From Caldilineaceae bacterium (GTDB lineage Bacteria; Chloroflexota; Anaerolineae; Caldilineales; Caldilineaceae): 64,000 nucleotides of DNA. The stretch is from positions 1-64,000 of the forward strand of contig JAPKMW010000043.1 of assembly GCA_026645575.1 (NCBI GenBank). The letters are read 5' to 3'. The notes under the pieces were generated by a model. The model ran no database searches, was not told the origin of the DNA, and was given only the letters and a program-made list of their open reading frames with translations. Positions 38,001-47,258 of the stretch are shown here, in pieces. A program made the translations under genes and the position numbers. Positions within the stretch are counted from its first letter, which is position 1, and every line of letters begins with the position of its first letter.

Positions 38001-39271
38001 GCTGCATTGTCATCCTTTTCCAAACTATCCGCCACACAGGCCGAGGCGGTGACATGGAGATCATAATGCGCGTTGGCGCCAAAGCCATTCGGGTTCTGAT
38101 TGGTCAGGCGGGCAACGTAAGTACGGTCCGTGGGCGAGCTGGCCGCCACCTGTTGGGCGCTCTGGCCCAAACTATTCTGCGCCGGCACTTGATTACACGA
38201 ATCAAAGAGAGTGACAATGGGATTGACGCCGGGGCCGGTATTGTCGGCAATGACGATAAAGCTCTCACCGGCCTTGATCGAAAACTTCACCCAATCCTCA
38301 TCGTTGGGCGCCTGGAAACGATGCGTTTGGCGCGCACCATTGGTGGTGATGTCGCGGGCGTCGCTACAGCGATTATCCGGTTCATAGGCATCGGTGACGC
38401 CAGTGCTGCTGCTCAAGGTGAGACTATAGGCGCTCAACGGCCCCAAGACGGCGCCGGATTGGCTGACATTGGCATAAAAGACGCCACTGCTTGGCGCTTG
38501 CCAGCTCAGGCTATTGGCTTGTTCGGCTAACGCGTTGCCGCCGCACTGGTTATAGATCTGCACCTTGGGTCGGGCATGAACCCCCTGATTGGCCGTCCCA
38601 ACCGTATAGGTGACGCCGGCAAAGGCGGTGAACTTGATCCAGTCGCTGTCCGGCTGGGTCGCATCGGTGGGGTGACAGAGGCCGCGCGCCTGCGTCCCGC
38701 CTTCCATCAGCCAGCCGGCCGCGCTACAAAGGTTGTCGGTTTCATAGCTGTCGGCCTGACAAGTGACGCCGACACAGACCGGAAGTGCAAGCAAGTTATT
38801 GTTTTCGTTACCCTCGACGACGCTGTTGCCCCGGTCGATCCAGACATAGATGACATGATTGCAGCCGACGCTATCAAAGGTAATGCCGGTTTTCTGCACC
38901 GAACCGCTGCCACCGGCGCCCAAGGCTGGAATTTGCGCCAACCCCAGGTTGAGATTGGGGGTAGTGGCCGTGGTCGGCGGTTGATCGGCGGGATCTTTGT
39001 AGGCGTGCAACGTGGCCGCACCACTGGCCGACGTGCCGATGTTGCGATAAATAACGGTCAAGGTCGCCGCTTCACCCACACCGGGCGCCGCCGGGTCGAG
39101 GCTCAGTTCCACGGTCAGATCGGGACCGGCCTGGGCCACGGTATAGCCCACGGCTTGGGCTGATTGCGGCGTCGCCCGCACCAGCCAGGCGAATAGCAAT
39201 AGGCCGACGCCAACCATGGTTAGCGTAGCAACCGTGGACAACCAGATGTGTCTCGTTGTATTTACACTCAT
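35072..39271 (-). CDS. Secreted C25 (gingipain-like) protease with PPC repeats and YLPLVTR tail
   Basis: A 1399-residue extracellular protease. After a signal peptide comes a CARDB-like domain (about 45-165), then four pre-peptidase (PPC) beta-sandwich domains, each opening with a D-(S/A/T)-x-E-x-D-N box. A Pro/Thr linker (PTPTPSPTPSP) leads to the C25 domain (about 700-1130), with INGHSTH (His960, His963) and SLGCHGG (Cys996) as the gingipain-type His/Cys dyad. Beta-sandwich domains follow, and it ends RRLYLPLVTR. Gingipains of Bacteroidota use a type IX secretion C-terminal domain; that is not visible here, and the short tail motif is the shared feature instead. It lies in a co-directional block with other secreted proteins. 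Confidence 0.85.
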   Translation of the reverse strand: MSVNTTRHIWLSTVATLTMVGVGLLLFAWLVRATPQSAQAVGYTVAQAGPDLTVELSLDPAAPGVGEAATLTVIYRNIGTSASGAATLHAYKDPADQPPTTATTPNLNLGLAQIPALGAGGSGSVQKTGITFDSVGCNHVIYVWIDRGNSVVEGNENNNLLALPVCVGVTCQADSYETDNLCSAAGWLMEGGTQARGLCHPTDATQPDSDWIKFTAFAGVTYTVGTANQGVHARPKVQIYNQCGGNALAEQANSLSWQAPSSGVFYANVSQSGAVLGPLSAYSLTLSSSTGVTDAYEPDNRCSDARDITTNGARQTHRFQAPNDEDWVKFSIKAGESFIVIADNTGPGVNPIVTLFDSCNQVPAQNSLGQSAQQVAASSPTDRTYVARLTNQNPNGFGANAHYDLHVTASACVADSLEKDDNAAQAKAVGVGEAAQTHNFCPASDEDWVKFNAVADKIYVLQTTNLAFAADTELHLYGADGATIIAQNDDYGYSSASRIVWKPTTTGLYYARVRHVNAVANGPNTQYDFSISEGFCQPDTQEGDNGDNGPGDAANVPGNGATQAYNFCADPLDVNLGDQDWLRFTAQPGGSYQVVTTGLGPNSDPILELYAGDGATQVGRNDDAGSGRSATLAFTPTVGGAYFVRVRQYNSTLNGNDTSYNVQFFATEPPTPTPTPSPTPSPTPTPTPSPTPLPSTAKTLIVVNRARLETLYGAEPTTMLMNKLLQLADDSAVSGLVLQVESDPAVAGAYSAWTADATTLADNDKANAVVAAIRNRLISFADNAPQLAYVIVVGDDRVIPFRRVLDRVTPQGPNSDSVETAYAPKLLAGSTIQTALAANMILTDDYLADREASQWQDKQNNQYDLYIADYGVGRLVETPAAISAFIDNFLAGDKVINTSKVLVTGYDFVQDAANIIKTLYSSDALTTDSTLIGPQWPGDDLRTRFLQAAPRFDIYAINGHSTHVAQGVPDEKDLTAGEVVTATTDLSGALIYSLGCHGGLNDPAVLDLPQAYLQKLANYVGNTGFGWGGGGIIYSEALMRNYSRELLRDTKATLGTALSQAKKKYYSQAQTFNAYDAKILMQVTLYGLPMVGVTSGGSLNDDDPFPSADATFTPPTAFGDVAEGATGYQLPGSFGAFGEATSNQGVTYDLDDNVVFAAGEPVQPQYFANVTAPAAGELRGVVFLGGIYTDVVSFDPVIALAENEYITDKSEPTFSSPTFYPAVPFVIRNRVGLPGGVDTVVMNLGQFKSNTDVNGAAVGSTGVNRIYDQMSFGTYYSQSPDRNAANILLVDGILDPITNLGQIKVEARDASGVHRVVIAYTSGQGKWQSANLAFDGVSQKWTGVISGTVHTQFFVQVVDKAGNVAINDNKGRYYPLTPPLPLATGRSIDRRLYLPLVTR

Positions 39272-39281
39272 GCTCGATCCA

Positions 39282-42200
39282 TTACTTTCTGATCAACGGC
39301 AAGTAAAGTGTCCCGGCGCCCCCTGGACGGCGGGGGGTGGCGTGAATGCCCGCCTTATCCTGAGCATAGAAGACCACCCGATAATCGCCGGCCTCGGTAA
39401 AACCGTTCGGATAGACAAAGGTGTACTGGCCGGGCGTAGCGCCATCCGGCTCCAACCGTACAGTAGGAACATTCAAGTTAAGGGTCACGCCGGCCGGCTC
39501 CTGGAAAGACGGCGGATAGATTGCCGCCCAGACCAAGGTAATCGCCTCCGCCCCTTCTTCGATGGTCGCACGTAATGTCCCATTGACCCCCTGGCGTTCA
39601 ATGGTAGCGTTGGTGATCTGGGGGCGAATGGAACTGAAGAAACGGGTGACCGCGCGTTTTTGTGCTACGGTGCCGTCGTTGCCATTGGCCAGCCCGTCGC
39701 CATTGTCATCGAGCCAAGGCACCTGGGCAACGCCAGTGGCGGCAACGGCGGCGACGCCCTGGTCATAACAGCTTTTCATATTGCCGCTGTCGGCCAAGCA
39801 AGAGAAGAAGGCGTCGGAGAAGTAGGCGCCTTCAGCCGACGCATAGGCGTTGTTGGCCCGATCCGTCGAGGTGATGATGATCCGTCCGCTCCGGGAAAGG
39901 CTGTTGGCAATATCCTGCACATCGCCGTTGAAGCGATCGAGAAAACTGCCCGATTGACACGCTTCGATGATCACGTTGACCTCTTCCACCCCGCTCTCGA
40001 TCTCCAGGGTGCGCAGCCAGTTGTTGAGGTCGGTGGGGGTGATCTTGCCGGCGTCATTGCAACCACTGACACAATATTTGTCAGCAAAGCCGTGATCCAT
40101 GAGATAGACAAAGAAGGGTTTGCCCTTGCCCACGCGCCCATTTTCTTTGGCCCAGGTGAGAATCGCGTTCTGCACCGCCGCCGGACTGCTAGTGGCGTCA
40201 ACTCGATTGACCGTTCCCTCCGGCCTCTGCTCGACGGGCGCAATGTATTGAATGTTGTCATCGGTAAAGCCGGCGCTCTTAAAGATGCGATAGGCGCGGT
40301 TGGCGGCGTTATAGATATTGGTCTGAAGGCCAAAGGTTTCATTGTGACCGGCGACAATCAAGACCGCGCCCAAAGCGGCCCCCATGCGCTTGACTGTCAC
40401 CGTCTTTTTGCTGAAATTGCCGGCTTCGTCATAGACGGTCAACTCAATGGTGTTGTCGCCAAGATCGAGCGCCAAATTTTCAACCCGGAAATTAGCGCTG
40501 GCCCCACTCAGGGAATAGTCGCGGCCTTCGACATTCTTGGTGACATTTTGGGCGCGCACCTGACTCAGATTGCCGCCAGCATCCTGCGCCACCCCAGCCA
40601 GGGTGAGGAGGCTGGCGGTGGTGGAGAAGACATTGGCCGCCGCCGGTTGTTGCAGCGTCAACGCGGGCGCCGTGGTATCGACCCCCGTAGCGGCGCGACA
40701 GGGGATCTCCCCTGACGCCGGACTTTCATTATTGGAATAGTCGATAGCGCTGACCTTGAGGAAGTAGAGTTGGTTCGGGGTCAGCCCGTCGATCTCCACA
40801 TAGCTCTCGCTGCCGCCATCGACATCGCGATTGCCGCTGGTGGTGCTGTTCTCGTTCCGATAGGTGGCACGGTAGCGCCGCACATCTCGTTCACTATTTT
40901 TCTGCCACTGCAAGCCGACGGTGGTCTCATTAATCGCCACACAGCGTAAGTTTTTCGGTGCGCTCGGCGGCGTGTTATCGGCGTTGACGGTGAGACGGTA
41001 GGTGGTCTCGGCGCCAAAAAAACTGGGGTCAAATTGTTGCAACTGAATAAAGTAATCGCCATTTTTGGTGGCATCCCACTCTAGGCGGACAACCGAGCCA
41101 AAGGCGTTGTTCTGGGTTGCGCTTGGCGATTGGTTACAGACATCATGCAGCATGATCACCGCATCGGAGCGGGAACCCACATTGGTCAATTCGATCACAT
41201 AGCTCTTGCCGGTTTGGGCGGTGAAGCGTAGCCAATCTTTATCACCCTCATCGTGGAAGGCGTGTTCCTGAATGGCGCCGTCTGTGGTGATGACACGCGC
41301 CTGTCCACAGCTATCGTCTTCCTCATACGCATCCCCATCACCGTGGTTGTGGGGTGGGGTGGCGGTGGCCGTCGAACCTGGCGGCGGGGTCGTGGTCGGC
41401 GTGACCGTACCGCCAGGGAGATCGGCGCCCACCGGAAAATAGTCAGCCGTCTGTTGCGTGGTCACATAGGCGGTTTTGGCCCCGCCTTCATTGGCGATCG
41501 GTTCGACCTGACCATTGTCATTGAGATCAACGCCATTGAATAGTCGGGCCGCCAAGCCGACCAATTGGGTAACTGGCGTCTGCGCCGCGCCAGCGTTGGC
41601 GGCGTTCAATACCCCTGTTGCCCGGTCGATGAGTTGGGGCGCCCAACCATGCAGGTTTGCCACAGTCACTTGGACTTCGGCGACCCGATCTTTGATCGGC
41701 TGCGTGGCGTCGCTGGTGTTGGCGGCCAAGGCAAGCGTTGCACTCAGTTTTGTGCTGTAGCGTAACAACCCATAGCCGTCACCAGGATCGTCGGTAGAGC
41801 CATCCTGGTTGTGGTCGCCATAGCGCGCGTCGGCGCGCCCATAGAGGGTGTTCAGAACATGCTCCACATGCATCTTGGCTTCGCTCAGGTTGTTGGCATC
41901 CACGGCATCCCTGGCAAAACCGGCATGGAGCGCCAAAATGTCGGCCTGGTTGTACAAGCCCGGAGCGTAGCCGACTGTCCCTGGCGTATCAGTGGCATAG
42001 GCCAATGCCGTCCGCAGGTGATTTAAAGCGCCGAGGGGCAGAGCATCTTCGGCATAGCGGAGGCCGCGCGTCACGTAGAGCGTGTTATACTGCTCGATCA
42101 GATTGACGCCGCTGCCCGTTCGTGTACTGTTCGTGACATTGGCAACGCCCCCTAGCCAATACCAATGCTGATCGGCATCCAGGAGATAGATTTGATATTC

Positions 42201-43322
42201 CTCATTGGCGCTCAACGGCGGCGCGCCAGTGAGGGCAAAGAAAAGCTGATCACTGCCGAGATTGCGATGTTGCACACTGCCGGTGATGCCCGTCGCCGCC
42301 GGGGGGATGTAATCGGCGGTGCGCTGGCTGGCCTGATAGGCAGCCTGGGCGCCCCCTTCATTGACGATTGGTTCCACCTGACCATTGTCGTTGAGATCGA
42401 CGCCACTAAAGATCCGGGTTGCCAAGCCCGCCAATTGGGTGGCTGGCGCCTGCGCCGCGCTGAAATTGGCGGCGTTTAACACCTCCTGCGCTCTGGCGAT
42501 CAAAAGCGGCGACCAACTGCCAATATTACCAACCGTCACCCGGACTTCGGCCACGCGCGCTTTAATATGTTGGGTCGCGTCAATACTACCGGCAGCCACG
42601 GCAAGCGTCGCCGAGAGTGCGCTGCTGTAGCGTAACAGCCCGTAGCCGTCACCGGGGTTGTCAGTAGAGCCATCCTGGTTGTGGTCGCCATAGCGCGCGT
42701 CGGCTTGTCCATAGAGGGTATTCAGGACATGCTCCACATGCATCTTGGCTTCACCCAGATTGTTGGCATTCACGGCATCCCTGGCAAAACCAGCATGGAG
42801 CGCCAGAAGCTCTGCCTCGGTGACCAAGCCTGCGGCGTAGCCCACTGTATTCGGCGTATCATTAGCATAGACCAGCGCCGTCCGCATGAAGCTCAAGGGG
42901 CCGACCGGCACCGTTGCGCTAAAAATGACCGACTCCTGCATCAGTTGCAGGGTGTCATAGGTGGCGATCAAGTTGGTATAGGGAAACGCAAAGGTTGCAT
43001 TGATGGCGCCGCTATTGACCGTAAGCGGGCCAACATAGATGCCCCCGCCACCAGTGGTAAAGAGATAGCTGCGCAGCGTACGCCCGGCGGGCGGCGCAGT
43101 GGCCCCGGTCAGCGCAAAAATGATCTGGTCACTCTGCAACGAGGGGGCGCCGGCGTTGATGAGGTCGCGCGTCATCACGCGGCCACCGAGCGCGGCGCCG
43201 GCGGCCTCAACGGCATTGGTTGGCTGGCGCAAGGCAACGCAAAGCAAGGTGATACTGATGAAAAGGAGCAATAGCGCCAGGCGTTGACCCGGACGCAGGT
43301 TATCAAAAGCCGCAAAAGTCAT
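39282..43322 (-). CDS. Secreted C13 legumain-like protease with tandem N-terminal modules and YLPLIRK tail
   Basis: A 1346-residue secreted protein. A signal peptide is followed by two tandem ~290-residue modules (about 50-340 and 341-625), each containing ARYGDHNQDGSTD, LLRYS, and DLNDNGQVEPI, the latter Ca-binding-like. Next come a PPC domain (about 660-770), a fibronectin-III domain (NLRCVAINETTVGLQW), a small beta domain, and a C13 peptidase domain (about 1010-1200) with LMDHGFAD (His1077) and IIEACQSGSF (Cys1122). A terminal beta domain leads to GTLYLPLIRK. I chose the ATG at 43322, with GGAG eight bases upstream. The cysteine box is the classical legumain form. Its paralogue lies immediately upstream. 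Confidence 0.85.
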   Translation of the reverse strand: MTFAAFDNLRPGQRLALLLLFISITLLCVALRQPTNAVEAAGAALGGRVMTRDLINAGAPSLQSDQIIFALTGATAPPAGRTLRSYLFTTGGGGIYVGPLTVNSGAINATFAFPYTNLIATYDTLQLMQESVIFSATVPVGPLSFMRTALVYANDTPNTVGYAAGLVTEAELLALHAGFARDAVNANNLGEAKMHVEHVLNTLYGQADARYGDHNQDGSTDNPGDGYGLLRYSSALSATLAVAAGSIDATQHIKARVAEVRVTVGNIGSWSPLLIARAQEVLNAANFSAAQAPATQLAGLATRIFSGVDLNDNGQVEPIVNEGGAQAAYQASQRTADYIPPAATGITGSVQHRNLGSDQLFFALTGAPPLSANEEYQIYLLDADQHWYWLGGVANVTNSTRTGSGVNLIEQYNTLYVTRGLRYAEDALPLGALNHLRTALAYATDTPGTVGYAPGLYNQADILALHAGFARDAVDANNLSEAKMHVEHVLNTLYGRADARYGDHNQDGSTDDPGDGYGLLRYSTKLSATLALAANTSDATQPIKDRVAEVQVTVANLHGWAPQLIDRATGVLNAANAGAAQTPVTQLVGLAARLFNGVDLNDNGQVEPIANEGGAKTAYVTTQQTADYFPVGADLPGGTVTPTTTPPPGSTATATPPHNHGDGDAYEEDDSCGQARVITTDGAIQEHAFHDEGDKDWLRFTAQTGKSYVIELTNVGSRSDAVIMLHDVCNQSPSATQNNAFGSVVRLEWDATKNGDYFIQLQQFDPSFFGAETTYRLTVNADNTPPSAPKNLRCVAINETTVGLQWQKNSERDVRRYRATYRNENSTTSGNRDVDGGSESYVEIDGLTPNQLYFLKVSAIDYSNNESPASGEIPCRAATGVDTTAPALTLQQPAAANVFSTTASLLTLAGVAQDAGGNLSQVRAQNVTKNVEGRDYSLSGASANFRVENLALDLGDNTIELTVYDEAGNFSKKTVTVKRMGAALGAVLIVAGHNETFGLQTNIYNAANRAYRIFKSAGFTDDNIQYIAPVEQRPEGTVNRVDATSSPAAVQNAILTWAKENGRVGKGKPFFVYLMDHGFADKYCVSGCNDAGKITPTDLNNWLRTLEIESGVEEVNVIIEACQSGSFLDRFNGDVQDIANSLSRSGRIIITSTDRANNAYASAEGAYFSDAFFSCLADSGNMKSCYDQGVAAVAATGVAQVPWLDDNGDGLANGNDGTVAQKRAVTRFFSSIRPQITNATIERQGVNGTLRATIEEGAEAITLVWAAIYPPSFQEPAGVTLNLNVPTVRLEPDGATPGQYTFVYPNGFTEAGDYRVVFYAQDKAGIHATPRRPGGAGTLYLPLIRK
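41430..43170 (-). repeat. Recent tandem duplication, period 870 bp
   Basis: Two copies of an ~870-bp unit within the C13 protease gene. Anchor words recur exactly 870 bases apart, for example CATCCTGGTTGTGGTCGCCA at 41801 and 42671, and CCTTCATTGG-type words at 41485 and 42355. Nucleotide identity is very high near 41800-41940 against 42670-42810 and lower toward the edges. The period is 290 codons, so the frame is kept. Confidence 0.8.
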
Positions 43323-43375
43323 ACGTGTCACTCCGATAATCGCTTGCTTTAGTCCGCAAAACTATACCTTGATCC

Positions 43376-43439
43376 ACGGCTCTGCGCGAGTCCTTGACTT
43401 GCACCGGCTAGGACGAGTCACGGACTCGCGCAGAGCCGT
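43376..43439. terminator. Imperfect hairpin of the GCGAGTCC family
   Basis: Arms 43376-43401 and 43414-43439 match over 18 bases (ACGGCTCTGCGCGAGTCC), then with two differences. The nested word GCGAGTCC(G/T)TGACT is as in the hairpins at 24959 and 50126. It separates two co-directional protease genes. Confidence 0.75.
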
Positions 43440-43462
43440 TTAATTTATTCATTGACGGAGCC

Positions 43463-45802
43463 TTACCGTCGAATTAGCGGCAAATAGAGCGCGCCCTGTG
43501 GCGCGTCGCCGAGCCGTTTCGGCAGGGCGTGAATGCCCAGGCGATCCTGCGCATAGAGAACGATGCGATAGTCGCCGCTTTCCGTAAAGCCATTGACATA
43601 ATTGAAACTGTAGCGCCCTTCATTGTTCGGGTCCGGTTCCAGCCGCACGGTCGGCACATTCAAATTGAGCGTTACCCCTTGCGGTTCAACGAAGCCGGGC
43701 GGGTAGATGGCGGCCCAGACCACCCCGACCTGCTCGGCCCCTTCTTTGACAGTGGCGCTCAACGTGCCATTGGCGCCTTGACGATCCACGGTAAAGCTCT
43801 GGATCGTGGGACGCAGCGACCCAAAGAAACGGGTGACAAAACGGGTTTGCGCGACAGCGCCGTCACCACTGTTATAAACGGCGTCGCCATTGTCATCGAG
43901 TTGGGGAAATTGACTGACGCCGGTTGTCGCCACCGCGGCTTTGCCCTCTTCAAAACAGGCTTTGAGATCCTGGCTGTCGGCAATGCAGGAGAAGAAGGCA
44001 TCGGAGAAGTAGGCGCCCTCGGCGGAGGCGTAGGCATTTTTGTTGTCACTGGTCGAAGTGATGATCACGCGCCCTGGCTTGACCAGACTGTTGGCATCGG
44101 CGCCGCCGGCGCGGGTGATAAAGCTGCCAGAGAGACAGGCTTCGATGACGACCGTGACTTGATCGACGCCGGTGTTCGTCTCCAAGGTGGTGAGCCAGCC
44201 GTTGAGATCCGCCGGGGTGATCGAACCGGTGGTGCAGCCATCCAAACAGAACTTGTCCTCAAAGCCATGATCGATCATATAGACAAAGAGCGGCTTGCCC
44301 GGCCCGACCTTGTCGCTGGCCCAGGTCAATACGGCGTTTTGGAGCGCGGCAGCGGTGCTAGGAACCGCATCGACATCATCGGTCAGTCCATCTTTGTCGG
44401 CGTCTTGTTGTGACGGCGCGATGTAGTAGATGGCATCTTCGCTAAAGCCGGCGGTTTTGAAGATGCGATAGGCGCGATTAGCAGCGTTGTAGATATTGCC
44501 CTGTAAGCCATTCGTCTCATTACGTCCGGCGACAATCAAGACGGCGCCCTGGGCATTGCCCTGGCGATTGACGGTGAGGTTCAGTTGACTGGTGTTACCC
44601 TCGGTGTCAAAGGCATCCACTTTGATGGTGTTGGCGCCAATTGCCATTTGTAGATTTTCGACGCGGAAGTTGTCATTATTACCCGTGAGGCTATAGTCCC
44701 AACCATGGACATTGAGGGTTTGATTGAAGACGCGCACACGACTTAGGTTGTTGCCATTATCGGTGGCGAGGCCACTAAAGGTAAGCGCATTGCCGGTAAT
44801 GGTGATCAGGCTGCTGCTGCTGGCGGGCGAGTCGAGGGAGAGAACCGGCGCGGTGGTATCCACTGGCGGCGCCAACAAACAGGGCGCTTCCCCCGATGGC
44901 GTGCTCTGGTTGCTGGAAAAGTCGATGGCGCGCACGCTGACATTGTAGCTCTGGCCGGTGGTCAAGCTGCTGATCTGGGCAAAGGTGGTCGCGCCGCCAC
45001 TCACATCATCGACACCGGAGATATTGCCAGCATAGGTGACGCGATAGCCCTTGACATCCCGTTCGGCGTTGCGCTTCCACTGGACGCCCAGGGTGGTAGC
45101 ATCGACCGCAATACAGCGGATGTTTTGTGGGGCCGTGGGGGGCATTGTATCGGCGGTCACGGAAACTTCGTAGGTCACGCCGTCGCCAAATTGGGCGGGA
45201 TCAAATTGTTGCAACTGGAAGAAGTAGTCGCCGTTCTTAGTGGCATCCCACTCTAACACGACTTCTGAGCCAAAGGAGTTCTGCCCCTGACCGGCCAAGG
45301 TATCGTTACAAGCGTCGAAAAAGTTGATAACGGCATCAGATTGGGCGCTCAGATTGTTGACCTTGATGATATAGGTCTTGCCGGCTTGGGCGGTAAAACG
45401 CAGCCAGTCGCTATCGCCGCTATCATGGAAAGTGTGATTCTGCTTCGCGCTATCGGTGGCGATGGGGCGGGCGCGCACACAGACATCATCGTCTTCAAAG
45501 CTGTCGCCGCCGGGTTGGGGTGGCGGCGGGGTAGCCGTGGGCGTGGCATTGCCGGTTGGCGCGCTATCCAACCCGGCTGGGAAGCCGGCCTGGATCGTAA
45601 AGTTGGCACTAGTCGCGGGGTTACCGGCCACGGCGCCGATCTCATCTTGAATGACAAAGTTGGCGGAAGTGCGCTGCCCGCCCCCGCTGCCGAGCGCCGT
45701 CCAGGACAACAAAAAGTTGGCCGATGACTGGGCCAGCACCAGGCTAACACAGAGAAGGCTGACGGCGACCGTGACGCCAAGCGTAAAGACGTTGCGTTTC
45801 AT
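43463..45802 (-). CDS. Secreted C13 legumain-like protease with YLPLIRR tail
   Basis: A 779-residue secreted protein, a paralogue of the gene ending at 39282 but without its N-terminal modules. The signal peptide (VAVSLLCVSLVLAQ) is followed by a short region with repeated SANF(V/L/T) words, a PPC domain (about 105-215), a fibronectin-III domain (NIRCIAVDATTLGVQW), a small beta domain and the C13 peptidase domain (about 430-640) with MIDHGFED (His512) and VIEACLSGSF (Cys556). A beta domain similar to its paralogue's leads to ALYLPLIRR. The ATG at 45802 has GTAGGAA upstream; the frame open to 45892 adds nothing signal-like. Expected to be an extracellular cysteine protease; activation and target are unknown. 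Confidence 0.85.
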   Translation of the reverse strand: MKRNVFTLGVTVAVSLLCVSLVLAQSSANFLLSWTALGSGGGQRTSANFVIQDEIGAVAGNPATSANFTIQAGFPAGLDSAPTGNATPTATPPPPQPGGDSFEDDDVCVRARPIATDSAKQNHTFHDSGDSDWLRFTAQAGKTYIIKVNNLSAQSDAVINFFDACNDTLAGQGQNSFGSEVVLEWDATKNGDYFFQLQQFDPAQFGDGVTYEVSVTADTMPPTAPQNIRCIAVDATTLGVQWKRNAERDVKGYRVTYAGNISGVDDVSGGATTFAQISSLTTGQSYNVSVRAIDFSSNQSTPSGEAPCLLAPPVDTTAPVLSLDSPASSSSLITITGNALTFSGLATDNGNNLSRVRVFNQTLNVHGWDYSLTGNNDNFRVENLQMAIGANTIKVDAFDTEGNTSQLNLTVNRQGNAQGAVLIVAGRNETNGLQGNIYNAANRAYRIFKTAGFSEDAIYYIAPSQQDADKDGLTDDVDAVPSTAAALQNAVLTWASDKVGPGKPLFVYMIDHGFEDKFCLDGCTTGSITPADLNGWLTTLETNTGVDQVTVVIEACLSGSFITRAGGADANSLVKPGRVIITSTSDNKNAYASAEGAYFSDAFFSCIADSQDLKACFEEGKAAVATTGVSQFPQLDDNGDAVYNSGDGAVAQTRFVTRFFGSLRPTIQSFTVDRQGANGTLSATVKEGAEQVGVVWAAIYPPGFVEPQGVTLNLNVPTVRLEPDPNNEGRYSFNYVNGFTESGDYRIVLYAQDRLGIHALPKRLGDAPQGALYLPLIRR

Positions 45803-45857
45803 AACGTTCCTACAGATATTATGGCGGTATAGCACAACTTTTGGCATACCGCCCTTG

Positions 45858-47249
45858 TTATTGCGGCATGACCAAGACAATGATGACGCCAACGCCCGCC
45901 TCGATTTCGCCCATTGCCTTTCCGATAATCGTCCCTGGGGTATAGAACGGGATGCCGTTGATCAAAACCGGAGTGGCCTTCATGGCATGGCCGGGCGTAG
46001 CCGCAGTCGTCAAGAGATCACCACGACGGATGGGACCATTTTCGGCGCTGACTTTGACCGGCACCCGACCAGCCAACGCCAGCGGCGAAGGCGAGTCCGC
46101 CTGGCCGATCAACAGCGCGGGGTCGGTCGAGATGACGCCAGCCACGGTCGGGTCATTGGCTTTGTAGGATTTGATGACCCGCTCGTCATGCTCAGGGTCG
46201 ATCACCACTACGTCTCCCGCCGTGACATCAGTAGCCGCCGGCATGTGTTCGGCAATGTCGTTGTAGCCGGCGCCGGCAAAGACTTTATCCGGTGTGTAAA
46301 ACCCATAGGTGGCGCCGTCGGCGTAGACGCCGTGTGTGCTGCTGCTACGCGCCTCAACACCATAATTGGTCGTGCCGCTGCCAAAGGCCAGCGCCAGGAG
46401 GGCGGCTTTGCCGCCACTTTCGGCGCGCACGCCAAACTCATTGGTGCTGTGACCGTAAACGCCATCATCATTGGTGCTGTAGCCAATGACGCCAAAAGCA
46501 TTCAACGAACGCCCCAGAACACCGGCGGCTTTAGCAGGGGTGCTCACGCCGGCATCGGTGCCGGCCACGCCGTAGACGCCAGCTTTGGCGGCGCCGGTGG
46601 CGGCAGTGGTTCCCTGGATGCCGTTGCCGGCGCCATTTTGCGTAATGGTTAGAATGGTTCCGGCGTTGTTGCCGCTCATCGCGTCATGCTGGTGCGCGGC
46701 TGGGGCAAAGGCGGTTGCATCCTGTCCATCCAGCTTGTCAGCATTGCCCGCAGTGGCGGCGCTGTCGGCTGTTATAGCCGCCGCTGCGGATTGAGCGTAG
46801 ATGGCATAGGCGACATGCCCAATCCGCTGGCGGGGCGTTGCTTCAGGGTCGCCACCCACGGTGACGCCGAGATAGAGATCCTGGCCAGTAAAGCTGCTCA
46901 ACGGGAGCGGGGCAACGTCACCCAGAAGGGTGCTAAAGAGGCCTTTGTTCACCTGGACGCTTTTCGATTCGGTCCATAGAGGAGCGCCGCCGGTTGCGAC
47001 CGGATAAAGATTAAAGGCCATCACATAGGCGCCATCCACTTTGGCTTGCCCGGTGATGGGGTCCAGTAGGCGCCCCTGATAGGCGATGACGGGCGGTAAT
47101 GCGCTGTTCTCATTGTAGACAACGGTTGTTTGCTCCGCCGCCAGCGCACTGCTCCATGCGTCAGGCGCCGGTTGCAGCAGATAACCGCTGCCGACGACCA
47201 GGCCGAGCGCAATCAGGAGGCTGAGGCGAAATTTGGTTCGTTTTCCCAT
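45858..47249 (-). CDS. Secreted tail-fibre-like surface protein
   Basis: A 463-residue secreted protein with signal peptide (LLIALGLVVGSGYLL). Residues about 50-165 form a beta domain shared with the next gene upstream (YQGRLLDPxxGQAKxDGAY, LWTExKSV, GLFxTLLGD, FTGQDLYLGV). A D-K-L-D-G-Q-D-A-x-A-F box, common at the neck of trimeric fibre proteins, follows. Residues 215-320 are short Gly/Ala/Val repeats of the kind that form beta-helical fibres (GVxGxSxxxxGVxGHS). The C-terminal ~130 residues (NDIAEHMP, VAGVISTDPALLIG, ALAGRVPVKV, GPIRRGDLLTT) resemble the C-terminal domain of phage fibre and self-processing proteins. It probably trimerises at the cell surface. Confidence 0.65.
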   Translation of the reverse strand: MGKRTKFRLSLLIALGLVVGSGYLLQPAPDAWSSALAAEQTTVVYNENSALPPVIAYQGRLLDPITGQAKVDGAYVMAFNLYPVATGGAPLWTESKSVQVNKGLFSTLLGDVAPLPLSSFTGQDLYLGVTVGGDPEATPRQRIGHVAYAIYAQSAAAAITADSAATAGNADKLDGQDATAFAPAAHQHDAMSGNNAGTILTITQNGAGNGIQGTTAATGAAKAGVYGVAGTDAGVSTPAKAAGVLGRSLNAFGVIGYSTNDDGVYGHSTNEFGVRAESGGKAALLALAFGSGTTNYGVEARSSSTHGVYADGATYGFYTPDKVFAGAGYNDIAEHMPAATDVTAGDVVVIDPEHDERVIKSYKANDPTVAGVISTDPALLIGQADSPSPLALAGRVPVKVSAENGPIRRGDLLTTAATPGHAMKATPVLINGIPFYTPGTIIGKAMGEIEAGVGVIIVLVMPQ

Positions 47250-47258
47250 ACATAACCT

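Noticed and set aside
35072..39271. Type IX secretion signal in the gingipain-like protein
   Set aside because: The C-terminus lacks a T9SS-type Ig-like CTD and ends in the short YLPLVTR motif instead. No Por genes are present.
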